Shown here in pieces: positions 5,198 through 12,266 of a stretch of DNA of 12,943 nucleotides. The notes beneath the pieces were generated by a model that was given only the letters and a program-made list of their open reading frames with translations, was not told where the DNA came from and searched no databases. Each line of letters starts with the position of its first letter. Position 1 is the stretch's first letter. The position numbers and the translations under genes were made by a program. This stretch comes from DATJMJ01 sp035508795 (GTDB taxonomy: Bacteria > Actinomycetota > Acidimicrobiia > Acidimicrobiales > Palsa-688), in the NCBI GenBank assembly GCA_035508795.1, contig DATJMJ010000140.1:1-12943 (forward strand), written 5' to 3'.

Positions 5198-5217
5198 CCC
5201 ACCCCGGCTCCCACCCC
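5198..5217 (-). other. G-quadruplex motif (minus strand)
   Basis: The minus strand reads GGGG-T-GGG-AGCC-GGGG-T-GGG: four runs of at least three G with loops of 1, 4 and 1 bases, a canonical compact quadruplex motif. It begins 18 bases past the stop of the hypothetical gene, on the template strand, where it could pause RNA polymerase. High background GC makes such motifs fairly common. Confidence 0.5.
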
Positions 5218-5235
5218 TACGGCCAGCCCCGCTCC

Positions 5236-5261
5236 GCCGCCCTAGCTCGCCGCCCTAGCTC
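5236..5261. repeat. Tandem duplication, 2 x 13 bp
   Basis: GCCGCCCTAGCTC occurs twice back to back (5236-5248 and 5249-5261). Each copy carries a CTAG tetramer. It looks like a replication-slippage product in C-rich non-coding DNA. Confidence 0.8.
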
Positions 5262-5320
5262 CGCTCCCACACCGGCTCCGTCCCCCCCCGGCTATGCCCC
5301 GCCAACACCGCGGGCACGGC

Positions 5321-5338
5321 CACCCTGGTAACAGGGTG
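5321..5338. repeat. Perfect 7-bp hairpin with GTAA loop upstream of permease
   Basis: CACCCTG and CAGGGTG flank GTAA, which as plus-strand RNA would be a stable GNRA tetraloop. It lies 62 bases before the permease start. There is no T-run after it on either strand, so it is not a standard terminator; it may be an mRNA stability or leader element, or an operator for a dimeric regulator. Confidence 0.4.
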
Positions 5339-5399
5339 CCTGTACCACCGAGCGGCAACCTGCCTGCCATCTGGCCTGTCCCGGTCGGGCCAAGCAACG

Positions 5400-7943
5400 A
5401 TGGACGATGTGTCGGAGCGTCCGACGACCCTTGGCTGGTACCGCTCCCGTGCCACCTTCCGCGGGCGGTGGCCGGGCTACCTCACAATCGTGCTCTTGCT
5501 CGGCCTGGTCGGTGGGCTCGCGATGGCCTCGGGCGCGGCTGCGCGCCGGACGGCGTCCTCGTTCAGCACCTTCTGGGCCTCGACCAACCCGTCCGACCTC
5601 GTCGGGGCCACCGGGTTCCTCAACTCGCAATTGGGCCTCACGGGTTACGACCCCAGGATCATCGGAACGATCGCCCATCTCCCCTACGTCAAGGACGTGG
5701 TGAGCCAATCGGGGCTCAATATCGAGCCGCTCGCGCCCGACGGCGCCCCGATCGCCAATATCCCCGACTTCTCTCCCGGGCCCGGCAACGGCTACGGCAG
5801 CGACGGCGCCGAGTTCTTCAGCCAGGACAGGGTTGCAGTGCTCCAGGGTCATATTGCAAACCCGGCCGACCCGGACCAGTTCATGCTCACACAGGCAGAG
5901 GCGGCCCTGATGCGCGTAAAAGTTGGCGACACCGTGAGGTTCGGGATCTACACGAACGAGCAGGTCAACGAGCCCGATTTCGGCTCCCCACGCTTGGCGC
6001 CGTACCGGGTCGTCGACGCAAAGCTGGTCGCGATCGCGGAGGCGAACGATGCCGTGATCGAGGACCAGGCCGACGCCGGCACCGCCCCCGACAACTTCTT
6101 TACACCCGCGCTCACCGACCAGTTCCTCAAATGCTGTGTCAATTACAGCGAGAGCGGGGTGCAGGTTTACGGAGGGCAGGGCAATGTCGCCCGCGTCCAA
6201 GCTGAGATAGCAGCGCTCGGGCGCAAGATGACAACCGAGGGAGCGCCGGGTTTCGCCGCTCTCACTCCAGCGGTCGTCCCCAAGGCCGACCGGGCCTTGC
6301 GGCCTCTTGTCATTGCCCTTGGCGCCTTTGGCTGCATCGTGGCTTTGGCGTGCCTTCTGATCACGGGCCAGCTCGTCACGCGCCAGATCCGCCTCGGGCT
6401 GGCTGAAAGGGAAGTCCTCCGCGCCCTCGGTGCCAGCCCGGCCCAGGTGTGGGGAGACGGCTTGGCGGGCATCGCAACGAGCATCGTCGCCGGTGCCGCG
6501 CTCGGGGTACTGGTTGCGGCCGCCATTTCCCCTATCGCACCGCTCGGCGCGGTGCGCCCCGTTTACCCCGACCGCGGCATCAACTTCGACTGGACTGTGC
6601 TCGGCGGCGGGGCGGTGCTCATCTTGGTAGTGCTCGGGTGCCTGACCGCAGCCGCCAGCTACCTCGACAGCCCCAACCGCCTCGCAGGACGGCGGAGCTT
6701 CAAGGAACCGGCGCCATCGCGGCTGCTCAACTGGGTGGCGTCTGCTGGGGTCCCTGCACCCGCCCTGACGGGCATGCGCTTCGCCACCGTCCCGGGCAGC
6801 GGTCGCGCCGCCGTACCGGTCCGTTCGGCGGTCCTCGGGGCGGTGATGGCAACGGTCGCGTTGGTGGGCACCGTCACCTTTGGCGCAAGCCTAAGCTCGC
6901 TTGTCTCCCACCCACGCCTTTACGGCTGGAACTGGGACTACCTCCTCAGCGCAGGCGCCAACCTGCCGGCAAAGCTCAGCACAAGCCTGCTCGACCACGA
7001 TCCTTACATTTCCGCCTGGTCGGGGGTCTACGAAGGTTCGGTCCTGGTGGACGGCCAAGTTGTCCCGGTAGTCGCCGAGGAGCCGGGGACCAAGGTGCAG
7101 CCGCCCTTGCTGAGCGGGCATGGTCTCGAAGCCCCGAGTGAGGTGGTGCTCGGAGCGGTGACATTGGCCCAGTTGCGCGAGCACGTCGGCGGGACGGTCA
7201 CGGTGTCGTTGCCAGGTGGCGTGAGCCACCAGTCCTGGCAGCTCCGTGTCGTCGGGACTGCCACCTTGCCGGCCCTCGGCGGCGGGGTCTCGTCCAGCCA
7301 CCTGGAAATGGGGAACGGGGCGGTGCTCGACTACCACCTGCTCCCCCCGGAGGAGCTCAACCTGTTCCAGGTCCCCGACGCCGGCTTCGAGGGGGTTTTC
7401 GTCGACCTGAAACGGGGTGTGGACCATGCTGCCGCCTATGCGAGCCTCGAGAAGATCGCCCGGGAGACAACCACGCCCCAGAATTTCGGGGTGACCGTCG
7501 TCGGCGTCCAGCGGCCGGCGGAGATCCTCAACTACCGCACGCTCGGCAGCACGCCCGCCTACCTGGGCAGCGGTTTGGCGGCAGGCGCGATGGCGGCGCT
7601 GGCGCTCACGCTTGTCACTTCGGTCCGCCGTCGTCGCCGGGACCTTGCCTTGTTGAAAACGCTCGGCTTCACCCAGCGCCAGGTCGCCGCGACAGTGGCA
7701 TGGCAGTCGAGCATTTCAGTCGGGATCGGCGTCGTTTTCGGTGTGCCGCTCGGTGTGGCGCTCGGGCGATGGCTCTGGGATCTGTTCGCACACGACATCA
7801 ATGCCGTCCCCTCCCCGAGCGTGCCGGTCCTCGAGGTGGTACTGATCGCCGCCGGGGCGTTCGTGCTCGCCAACCTCGTCGCCGCATTGCCTGCTCGCGT
7901 CGCCGCGCGCACCCCGACGGCGCTCGTGCTCCGTTCGGAGTAA
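5400..7943 (+). CDS. FtsX/MacB-type ABC transporter permease, large, two FtsX domains
   Basis: An 847-aa membrane protein of the FtsX-like permease type, used by ABC systems in lipoprotein, peptide or drug export. Layout: a short cytoplasmic N-terminus, helix 1 at about residues 27-46, an extracytoplasmic domain to about 295, then three helices (about 298-325, 354-380, 397-422) forming the first FtsX domain. A second unit starts with a helix at about 473-497, has an extracytoplasmic part to about 715, and ends with the C-terminal FtsX domain (helices about 720-742, 770-792 and 805-835). The cytoplasmic coupling segments EREVLRALGASPAQVW and RRDLALLKTLGFTQRQV are the typical contact sites for an ATPase. 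No ATPase gene is adjacent, so the partner must lie outside the window. ATG 5400 fits the family N-terminus; no clear Shine-Dalgarno is visible. Confidence 0.88.
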   Translation: MDDVSERPTTLGWYRSRATFRGRWPGYLTIVLLLGLVGGLAMASGAAARRTASSFSTFWASTNPSDLVGATGFLNSQLGLTGYDPRIIGTIAHLPYVKDVVSQSGLNIEPLAPDGAPIANIPDFSPGPGNGYGSDGAEFFSQDRVAVLQGHIANPADPDQFMLTQAEAALMRVKVGDTVRFGIYTNEQVNEPDFGSPRLAPYRVVDAKLVAIAEANDAVIEDQADAGTAPDNFFTPALTDQFLKCCVNYSESGVQVYGGQGNVARVQAEIAALGRKMTTEGAPGFAALTPAVVPKADRALRPLVIALGAFGCIVALACLLITGQLVTRQIRLGLAEREVLRALGASPAQVWGDGLAGIATSIVAGAALGVLVAAAISPIAPLGAVRPVYPDRGINFDWTVLGGGAVLILVVLGCLTAAASYLDSPNRLAGRRSFKEPAPSRLLNWVASAGVPAPALTGMRFATVPGSGRAAVPVRSAVLGAVMATVALVGTVTFGASLSSLVSHPRLYGWNWDYLLSAGANLPAKLSTSLLDHDPYISAWSGVYEGSVLVDGQVVPVVAEEPGTKVQPPLLSGHGLEAPSEVVLGAVTLAQLREHVGGTVTVSLPGGVSHQSWQLRVVGTATLPALGGGVSSSHLEMGNGAVLDYHLLPPEELNLFQVPDAGFEGVFVDLKRGVDHAAAYASLEKIARETTTPQNFGVTVVGVQRPAEILNYRTLGSTPAYLGSGLAAGAMAALALTLVTSVRRRRRDLALLKTLGFTQRQVAATVAWQSSISVGIGVVFGVPLGVALGRWLWDLFAHDINAVPSPSVPVLEVVLIAAGAFVLANLVAALPARVAARTPTALVLRSE

Positions 7944-8040
7944 GGCACCGCACCGCCGCCAGACCGCCGGACCGCCGGGCAAACCGCGTCCCCACCGCTC
8001 TCAATGGGCAGGTAACAAGCCGGTTCCCCGGGCGTCCCGC

Positions 8041-8046
8041 TACCAT
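8041..8046 (+). promoter_or_regulatory. Possible -10 box for leaderless hydrolase mRNA
   Basis: TACCAT ends 6 bases before the GTG start at 8053, so a transcript would begin at or next to the start codon. There is no Shine-Dalgarno in front of that GTG, which is consistent with leaderless translation, common in actinobacteria. No good -35 is visible. Confidence 0.35.
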
Positions 8047-8052
8047 GCGGTC

Positions 8053-8718
8053 GTGGCGTACACAGGGCAAGTAAAGGTAGGCGGTCCACCCGACACCAGG
8101 GAGATCCCCGGGCTCAGCGTGACAAAACTCGCCGTGGGCGCCATGAACAACAACGCCTACCTCTTGCGCTGCACCGAGACCGGGGACATGCTCCTGATCG
8201 ATGCCGCCAACGAGGCTGGCCGGTTGCTCGAGCTGGTCGGCCCGGGCCCGCTCCGCACAATCGTGACCACCCACCAGCACTGGGACCACTGGCAGGCTCT
8301 GGCAGAAGTGCAATCCGCCACTGGGGCGGCGGTTGTCGCCCACGCCGACGACGCCCCCGGGCTGCCCGTCGCGGTCGCCAGTACAGTGCGCGACGGTGGC
8401 ACCGTGCGGGTTGGTGCCGCCGAGCTGGCGGTCATCCACCTGCGGGGCCATACCCCGGGCAGCATCGCCCTCTGCTACGACGCCGGAGGCCGGCTGTCGG
8501 CCAACCCGCACCTGTGGACGGGCGATTCGCTCTTCCCGGGTGGGCCAGGCAACACGGACCATGACGCCGAACGCTTCGGCCAGTTGATGGGCGACCTCGA
8601 AGAGCGGGTGTTCGCCAAATTGCCCGACGCCACCTGGGTTTACCCGGGCCACGGGGCCGACACGGTCCTCGGCGCCGAGCGCCCCCACATCCCGGAGTGG
8701 CGCGCCCGCGGCTGGTAA
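8053..8718 (+). CDS. Metallo-beta-lactamase-fold hydrolase (glyoxalase II-like)
   Basis: A 221-aa protein with the full metal-ligand set of the metallo-beta-lactamase fold: HQHWDH at residues 74-79 (H74, H76, D78, H79), H133 in RGHTPGSIAL, D158 in WTGDSLF and H200 in YPGHGADT. This suggests a binuclear zinc (or iron) hydrolase. The arrangement resembles glyoxalase II-type thioesterases and other small MBL hydrolases rather than true beta-lactamases: there is no signal peptide and the TPGS and YPGHG segments are glyoxalase-like. The substrate cannot be told from sequence. The insertion ANPHLWTGDSLFPGGPGNTDHDAERF around D158 is commonly seen in this subgroup. The gene starts with GTG, possibly leaderless. 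It follows the permease by 109 bases and is convergent with drrB, whose stop is only 19 bases away, with no terminator between. Confidence 0.88.
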   Translation: MAYTGQVKVGGPPDTREIPGLSVTKLAVGAMNNNAYLLRCTETGDMLLIDAANEAGRLLELVGPGPLRTIVTTHQHWDHWQALAEVQSATGAAVVAHADDAPGLPVAVASTVRDGGTVRVGAAELAVIHLRGHTPGSIALCYDAGGRLSANPHLWTGDSLFPGGPGNTDHDAERFGQLMGDLEERVFAKLPDATWVYPGHGADTVLGAERPHIPEWRARGW

Positions 8719-8737
8719 CACCCCCCGCGGCCTCCCC

Positions 8738-9556
8738 TCAGCTCGCTGTGGCGCGCTCGTAGATCCTGAGCGAGATCAGGAAAAATATCGCCGCGAGGCC
8801 GGCCGACCACGCCAATGACAGCCACACGTAGTGGGTGGCGGGGCCGCCTTCGAACAGGGCCCGGACCGCCGACGCGCTCACGCTGAGCGGCTGGTTGCGT
8901 GCGAACGGCTGGAGCCATCCCGGCAGCGTGGCGGTAGGCACTATGGCGTTGCTGGCGAACATGATCAGGAACGTCGGGCCGATCGAAGCCGAGGTCGCGC
9001 TCGCGGGGTCCTTGACCGCGATGCCGATCGCCGTGTTCATCCAGGAGAGCGAGTAACCGAACGCCAGGACAATAGCCATGCCGAGGAGGATCCGGCCCGG
9101 GCTGCTGTGGAAACGGAACCCGGCCGCGACGCCGACGCCGGTCAGGATGCCGAGGACGAGCATGCTCCGGACCACGTCTGTCAGAGACCGGCCCGTCAGC
9201 ACGGCCGACCGAGCCATGGGAAGGCTTCGCAGGCGGTCGATGATCCCGCTCTTTAGGTCGTCGGCCATCCCGATCGCAGTCGTCATGGCGCCGACAAGCC
9301 CGGCGGTTAGGAAGATCGCCGGCACCACGAAGTCGACGTAATTGCCCCCGGGCACCCTGATGGCCCCGCCGAGTATGTAGCGGAAGATGACGAGCATCAT
9401 CACGGGCTGCACCGCGTAGAGGACGAGGTCGGGGCTGCGGGCGGTGCGCAGGAGGTTGCGCTGGGCGACGCCGGCAAAGTCCCGCACAGCAAGGTACGGC
9501 GTCATCGGTACGCCTTGGGCACCAGCAGGGGGTTGGGAAAGTTGCGGTCCGGTCAT
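8738..9556 (-). CDS. drrB: ABC-2 type export permease, DrrB family
   Basis: A 272-aa membrane subunit of a DrrAB-type exporter; the family includes daunorubicin and other drug or lipid exporters. After a Pro/Gln-rich N-terminus (1-18), about six membrane segments are visible: roughly 43-63, 74-97, 128-147, 157-179, 193-211 and 243-264. The cytoplasmic stretch DDLKSGIIDRLRSLPMARSA (99-118) is the conserved ABC-2 coupling motif of DrrB-like proteins. PGWLQPFARNQPLS (212-225) is the other family hallmark. The ATG overlaps the drrA stop by 4 bases (ATGA), and AAGG is 7 bases upstream. Met18 (9505) is a less likely alternative start. Substrate unknown. Confidence 0.92.
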   Translation of the reverse strand: MTGPQLSQPPAGAQGVPMTPYLAVRDFAGVAQRNLLRTARSPDLVLYAVQPVMMLVIFRYILGGAIRVPGGNYVDFVVPAIFLTAGLVGAMTTAIGMADDLKSGIIDRLRSLPMARSAVLTGRSLTDVVRSMLVLGILTGVGVAAGFRFHSSPGRILLGMAIVLAFGYSLSWMNTAIGIAVKDPASATSASIGPTFLIMFASNAIVPTATLPGWLQPFARNQPLSVSASAVRALFEGGPATHYVWLSLAWSAGLAAIFFLISLRIYERATAS

Positions 9557-10536
9557 CTGACGGCCTTCTCTCCCGCCTCCCCCGCAGCCCGGCCAGTCTC
9601 GTTAGGCTCGACCGCTCCACCGGTCAGGGCGAGGAAGACCTCGTCGAGAGTTGGCCGGCGGATGCCGAGGTCGTCGAGCACGATCCCCTCCTCCTGGAAC
9701 CTGCGCCCTACTTCGAGCAACAGGGCCGTCCCTTCTCCGGCAGGGATGCTGACCCGGTGCTGGTCCGGGTCCGACCGGGGATCGCCTTTGCCGGCTGCAG
9801 CCAGCACGGCAACCGCTCTGCCGAGGTCTGCTGCATCTGCCACCTTTGCCTCGAGGGTCGCGCCCCCCGTCTGGGCTTTCAGCTGGTCGGGCGTGCCCTG
9901 GGCTATCACCTTGCCGCTGTCGATGACGACGATGTTGCCTGCGAGGTACTCGGCTTCCTCCATGTACTGCGTGGTGAGCAGCACTGTCGTCCCCGCCGCG
10001 ACACGCTCTTGGATGAGCAGCCACAGCTCGTTACGTGTCCGGGGGTCGAGCCCGGTCGTCGGCTCGTCGAGGAACAGGACCGGCGACCCGGCGAGAAAGC
10101 TCGCGCCGAGGTCGAGACGCCGTCGCATGCCGCCCGAGTAGGTCTTGACGCGCCGGTCGGCGTCAGCAGCGAGCGAGAGCCTCTCCAGGGTCTCGGTTGC
10201 CCGGCGGCGGTACTCGCGCCGCGGGAGGTGGTACCAAAGGCCGACCAGCTCGAGGTTTTCCCGGCCGGTGAGCAGTTCGTCGACGGCTGCGTACTGCCCC
10301 GCCAGCCCGATGAACGAACGCAACCGCTGGGCATCGGCAACGACGTCGAGCCCGGCGACCCGGGCGCTGCCCCCGTCGGGACGGAGGAGGGTAGTGAGGA
10401 TGCGCACAAGGGTGCTTTTGCCCGCCCCGTTCGGCCCGAGCAGCCCGAGGACCGTCCCTCGCTCTGCTTCCAGGCTCACCCCGTCGAGGGCGTGGACCTT
10501 GCCGAAGTGTTTGACCACGTCGTGCACCTCGATCAC
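9553..10536 (-). CDS. drrA: ABC transporter ATP-binding protein, DrrA family
   Basis: A 327-aa ATPase energising the DrrB permease. Walker A is GPNGAGKST (residues 34-42), Q-loop Q81, signature YSGGMRRRL (133-141), Walker B VLFLDEP (153-159). The switch histidine is replaced by Gln in TTQYMEEAE (188-196), which is normal for DrrA rather than a defect. The region after about residue 215 is the DrrA-type C-terminal extension (DUF4162-like), ending in RRPTLDEVFLALTGG. The start is GTG 10536, overlapping the tetR stop by 4 bases (GTGA), with GGGAG 6 bases upstream inside tetR. Order tetR-drrA-drrB with overlaps at both junctions means one coupled operon. Confidence 0.94.
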   Translation of the reverse strand: MIEVHDVVKHFGKVHALDGVSLEAERGTVLGLLGPNGAGKSTLVRILTTLLRPDGGSARVAGLDVVADAQRLRSFIGLAGQYAAVDELLTGRENLELVGLWYHLPRREYRRRATETLERLSLAADADRRVKTYSGGMRRRLDLGASFLAGSPVLFLDEPTTGLDPRTRNELWLLIQERVAAGTTVLLTTQYMEEAEYLAGNIVVIDSGKVIAQGTPDQLKAQTGGATLEAKVADAADLGRAVAVLAAAGKGDPRSDPDQHRVSIPAGEGTALLLEVGRRFQEEGIVLDDLGIRRPTLDEVFLALTGGAVEPNETGRAAGEAGEKAVR

Positions 10537-11207
10537 AGCGCGCTCCCGCCTGGCCGGCCCGGCACGGTCTGAGGGCGCGCCCTCAGCCGGTCGATCGTCT
10601 CCAACGCCGATGCCGCAAGCTCGGGGCTGAGGAGGGGCCTGGAGTAAAACTCGACTTTCGCCCGCGCCAGGCGCAACTGGCCCTCAGGCCCGAGGACGTC
10701 GGCGCCCAACACCTGCGAAAGCTGTTCGCGCACCACGAGCGCCCCGATCTCCATCGAAACGAGCAGTGCCGCATGTGCGAGCGGGTCGGTGATCTCGCCC
10801 GGGTGGTGCAACTCGAGCCAGTCCCGCGTGAGGCTCACCATTTCCGACAACATGGCTTCCGCCGAAGGCGAACCGTCGAGGAGGGAGCGAGCAAAATAGC
10901 GCAGCAGCACGAGCATCCTCGGGTGCGCGGACGACATGAAACCGACGTCCCCGAGGCGGCCCCCGAGGACTGCCTGCTGCTTCAAGAGCACCGCCTGCTC
11001 GAGCGCGTAAGCGTCGCAGGCGGCCCGCAGCTCGTCCTTCGACCCGAAATGGTGCCGGACCAGGCCCCCTGACACGCCGGCGGCCGCCGCCACCGCCCGT
11101 ACCGTCGTGGCCTCGATGCCGCGCTCGGCGAAAAGCCTCAAGGCGGCGTCCCGGAGGCGTGCCTTTGCCGTCAGGTCCTCGAACGCTGGTTCGCCGACAG
11201 CCGTCAT
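10533..11207 (-). CDS. TetR-family transcriptional regulator
   Basis: A 224-aa one-component repressor. The N-terminal helix-turn-helix spans about residues 18-61: RDAALRLFAERGIEATTVRA, then the recognition region AAAAGVSGGLVRHHFGSKDEL, a classic TetR signature. The C-terminal ligand and dimer domain is divergent, as usual, so the inducer cannot be read from it. AAAGGAG (11218-11212) lies 4 bases before the ATG. The gene is the first in the tetR-drrA-drrB operon; a palindrome 48 bases upstream is a good operator candidate. It probably represses its own operon and is released by a substrate of the pump; this follows from family practice, not direct evidence. Confidence 0.92.
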   Translation of the reverse strand: MTAVGEPAFEDLTAKARLRDAALRLFAERGIEATTVRAVAAAAGVSGGLVRHHFGSKDELRAACDAYALEQAVLLKQQAVLGGRLGDVGFMSSAHPRMLVLLRYFARSLLDGSPSAEAMLSEMVSLTRDWLELHHPGEITDPLAHAALLVSMEIGALVVREQLSQVLGADVLGPEGQLRLARAKVEFYSRPLLSPELAASALETIDRLRARPQTVPGRPGGSAL

Positions 11208-11217
11208 CGCGCTCCTT

Positions 11218-11270
11218 TACGTATGACGAGCGTACTACTCAGCCTGTTAGCTGACTATACATACGTATAG
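11218..11270. promoter_or_regulatory. Putative tetR-drrAB operator and promoter region
   Basis: CTATAC (11255-11260) and GTATAG (11265-11270) form a perfect 6-bp inverted repeat with a 4-base spacer, and ATACGTAT (11261-11268) inside it is also palindromic. A second TACGTAT occurs at 11218-11224, next to the Shine-Dalgarno, so two related sites may bracket the transcript start. TATAGT on the minus strand (11259-11254) is a good -10 and overlaps the palindrome; no clear -35 is seen. The region is distinctly AT-richer than its flanks. Confidence 0.55.
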
Positions 11271-11308
11271 GTTGCGCTCGGGGCGCCGGCGGTCGCGGGC
11301 TGGGCGGC

Positions 11309-11338
11309 GGGGTGGCAGCGAGCGGGGTGGCAGCGAGC
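11309..11338. repeat. Tandem duplication, 2 x 15 bp
   Basis: GGGGTGGCAGCGAGC is present twice head to tail (11309-11323, 11324-11338), in the gap between the sigma-factor stop and the tetR operator. It is probably slippage in GC-rich spacer DNA; no coding role. Confidence 0.8.
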
Positions 11339-11351
11339 GGGCCGGGTGGCC

Positions 11352-12263
11352 TTACTCGGGGCGGAGCCGGAGGAAATCAGAGACCGGGCCGAGGTGCCCC
11401 AGCTTGTCGGGGTTGACGACGCTGCGAAGGGTCTGCACCGTGCCGTCGAGCACCTCGAGCGACATGACGCTTACAACATTGCCTTCGCCGTCGCGCGCCA
11501 TCACGCCCGGGCCGCCATTTACGAGCACCGGCTCGAGCGTTACACCCAGCAGCATCACCCGCCCGAACACCGTAAGGAGAAATTCGGCGACCTTGTCCCG
11601 CCCGTGCAACGGTTCGGCCACCGAGGTCGCCTTGCCGCCCCCGTCGCCGTAGAAGGTTGCGTCGGCGGCGAGGAGGTCCACGAGTTGCCCGAGGTCGCCG
11701 TCGCGGACGGCGGCCATGAACGAGCGTGACAGGGCTTCACTCTGCTCGCGAGAGGCCTGGAACCGGGCCTGGTGGCTGTCGACCCGGCGGCGTGCCCTTG
11801 CAAAGATCTGCCTGCAGTTGTCCTCGCTCTTGCCGACAATCTGGGCTATGTCCTCGTAGGGGTAATCGAACACCTCCCGGAGCAAGAACACGGCCCGTTC
11901 CACCGGCGAGAGGCTCTCGAGCAGCAACAGGAACGCCATGGAAAGCGTGTCGGACAGTTCGGCCATTTGCTCGGGGCTATCGCTCAGGTCGCCGACGAGC
12001 GGCTCGGGCAACCAGGTGCCGACATAGGACTCCCGGCGCGCCCGGGCCGAACGCAGGTAATTGATGGAAAGCCGGGTCGTCGTCGCGGTCAAGTACGCCT
12101 TGGGCGATTCGACTACGGCACCGCTCCGGCGCGCGCGCCCCATCCGGAAAAACGCTTCTTGGACAAGGTCTTCGGCTTCGGCGACGCTCCCGGTCATCCG
12201 GTAGGCGATCGAAAACAGGAGCGGTCGTAGTTCGTTCTCGTCGTCCAGGGTTGTCGCCTCCAT
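11352..12263 (-). CDS. sigJ: ECF41/SigJ-type sigma factor with SnoaL-like C-terminal domain
   Basis: A 303-aa extracytoplasmic-function sigma factor. Region 2 (-10 recognition) is about residues 12-77, with the core LRPLLFSIAYRMTGSVAEAE. Region 4 (-35 recognition) is about 107-160, with YEDIAQIVGKSEDNCRQIFA. The fused SnoaL/NTF2-like domain starts near 176. Three motifs diagnostic of the ECF41 group are present: WLPEP (84-88), DGGGK (207-211) and NPDKL (284-288). In this group the C-terminal domain controls activity in place of a separate anti-sigma factor. M. tuberculosis SigJ is a member. The ATG lies 3 bases after the stop of the hemerythrin gene, so the two are probably co-transcribed. 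The usual ECF41 partner (an oxidoreductase, epimerase or carboxymuconolactone-decarboxylase-like gene) is not seen downstream; it may lie outside the window. Confidence 0.92.
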   Translation of the reverse strand: MEATTLDDENELRPLLFSIAYRMTGSVAEAEDLVQEAFFRMGRARRSGAVVESPKAYLTATTTRLSINYLRSARARRESYVGTWLPEPLVGDLSDSPEQMAELSDTLSMAFLLLLESLSPVERAVFLLREVFDYPYEDIAQIVGKSEDNCRQIFARARRRVDSHQARFQASREQSEALSRSFMAAVRDGDLGQLVDLLAADATFYGDGGGKATSVAEPLHGRDKVAEFLLTVFGRVMLLGVTLEPVLVNGGPGVMARDGEGNVVSVMSLEVLDGTVQTLRSVVNPDKLGHLGPVSDFLRLRPE

Positions 12264-12266
12264 CGC

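Larger units (their letters stand above)
5181..5399. other. C-rich intergenic gap with G4 motif, tandem repeat and hairpin
   Basis: This 219-base gap before the permease holds no convincing gene. Its first 120 bases are strikingly pyrimidine-rich on the plus strand. It contains a G-quadruplex motif on the minus strand (5198-5217), a 13-bp tandem duplication (5236-5261) and a short perfect hairpin (5321-5338). No clear promoter or Shine-Dalgarno for the permease is visible. Confidence 0.6.

Noticed and set aside
5236..5261. CRISPR or integron-like repeat
   Set aside because: Only two adjacent 13-bp copies with no spacers; simple slippage explains it.
5292..6200. Minus-strand frame opposite the permease N-terminus (302 codons)
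   Set aside because: Lies opposite the permease, which has recognisable helices and FtsX motifs; the antisense translation shows no domain.
8053..8718. True beta-lactamase (antibiotic hydrolysis)
   Set aside because: No signal peptide, and the motif context (TPGS, YPGHG) is that of glyoxalase II-like hydrolases.
7798..8721. Minus-strand frame opposite the permease end and the MBL hydrolase (307 codons)
   Set aside because: Spans two well-supported plus-strand genes and has no recognisable content.
8640..9620. Minus-strand frame overlapping drrB in another frame (326 codons)
   Set aside because: Arg/Pro-rich translation out of frame with DrrB, which has the correct family motifs and start overlap.
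9757..10572. Plus-strand frame opposite drrA (271 codons)
   Set aside because: Antisense to an ATPase with complete Walker and signature motifs; no own evidence for coding.
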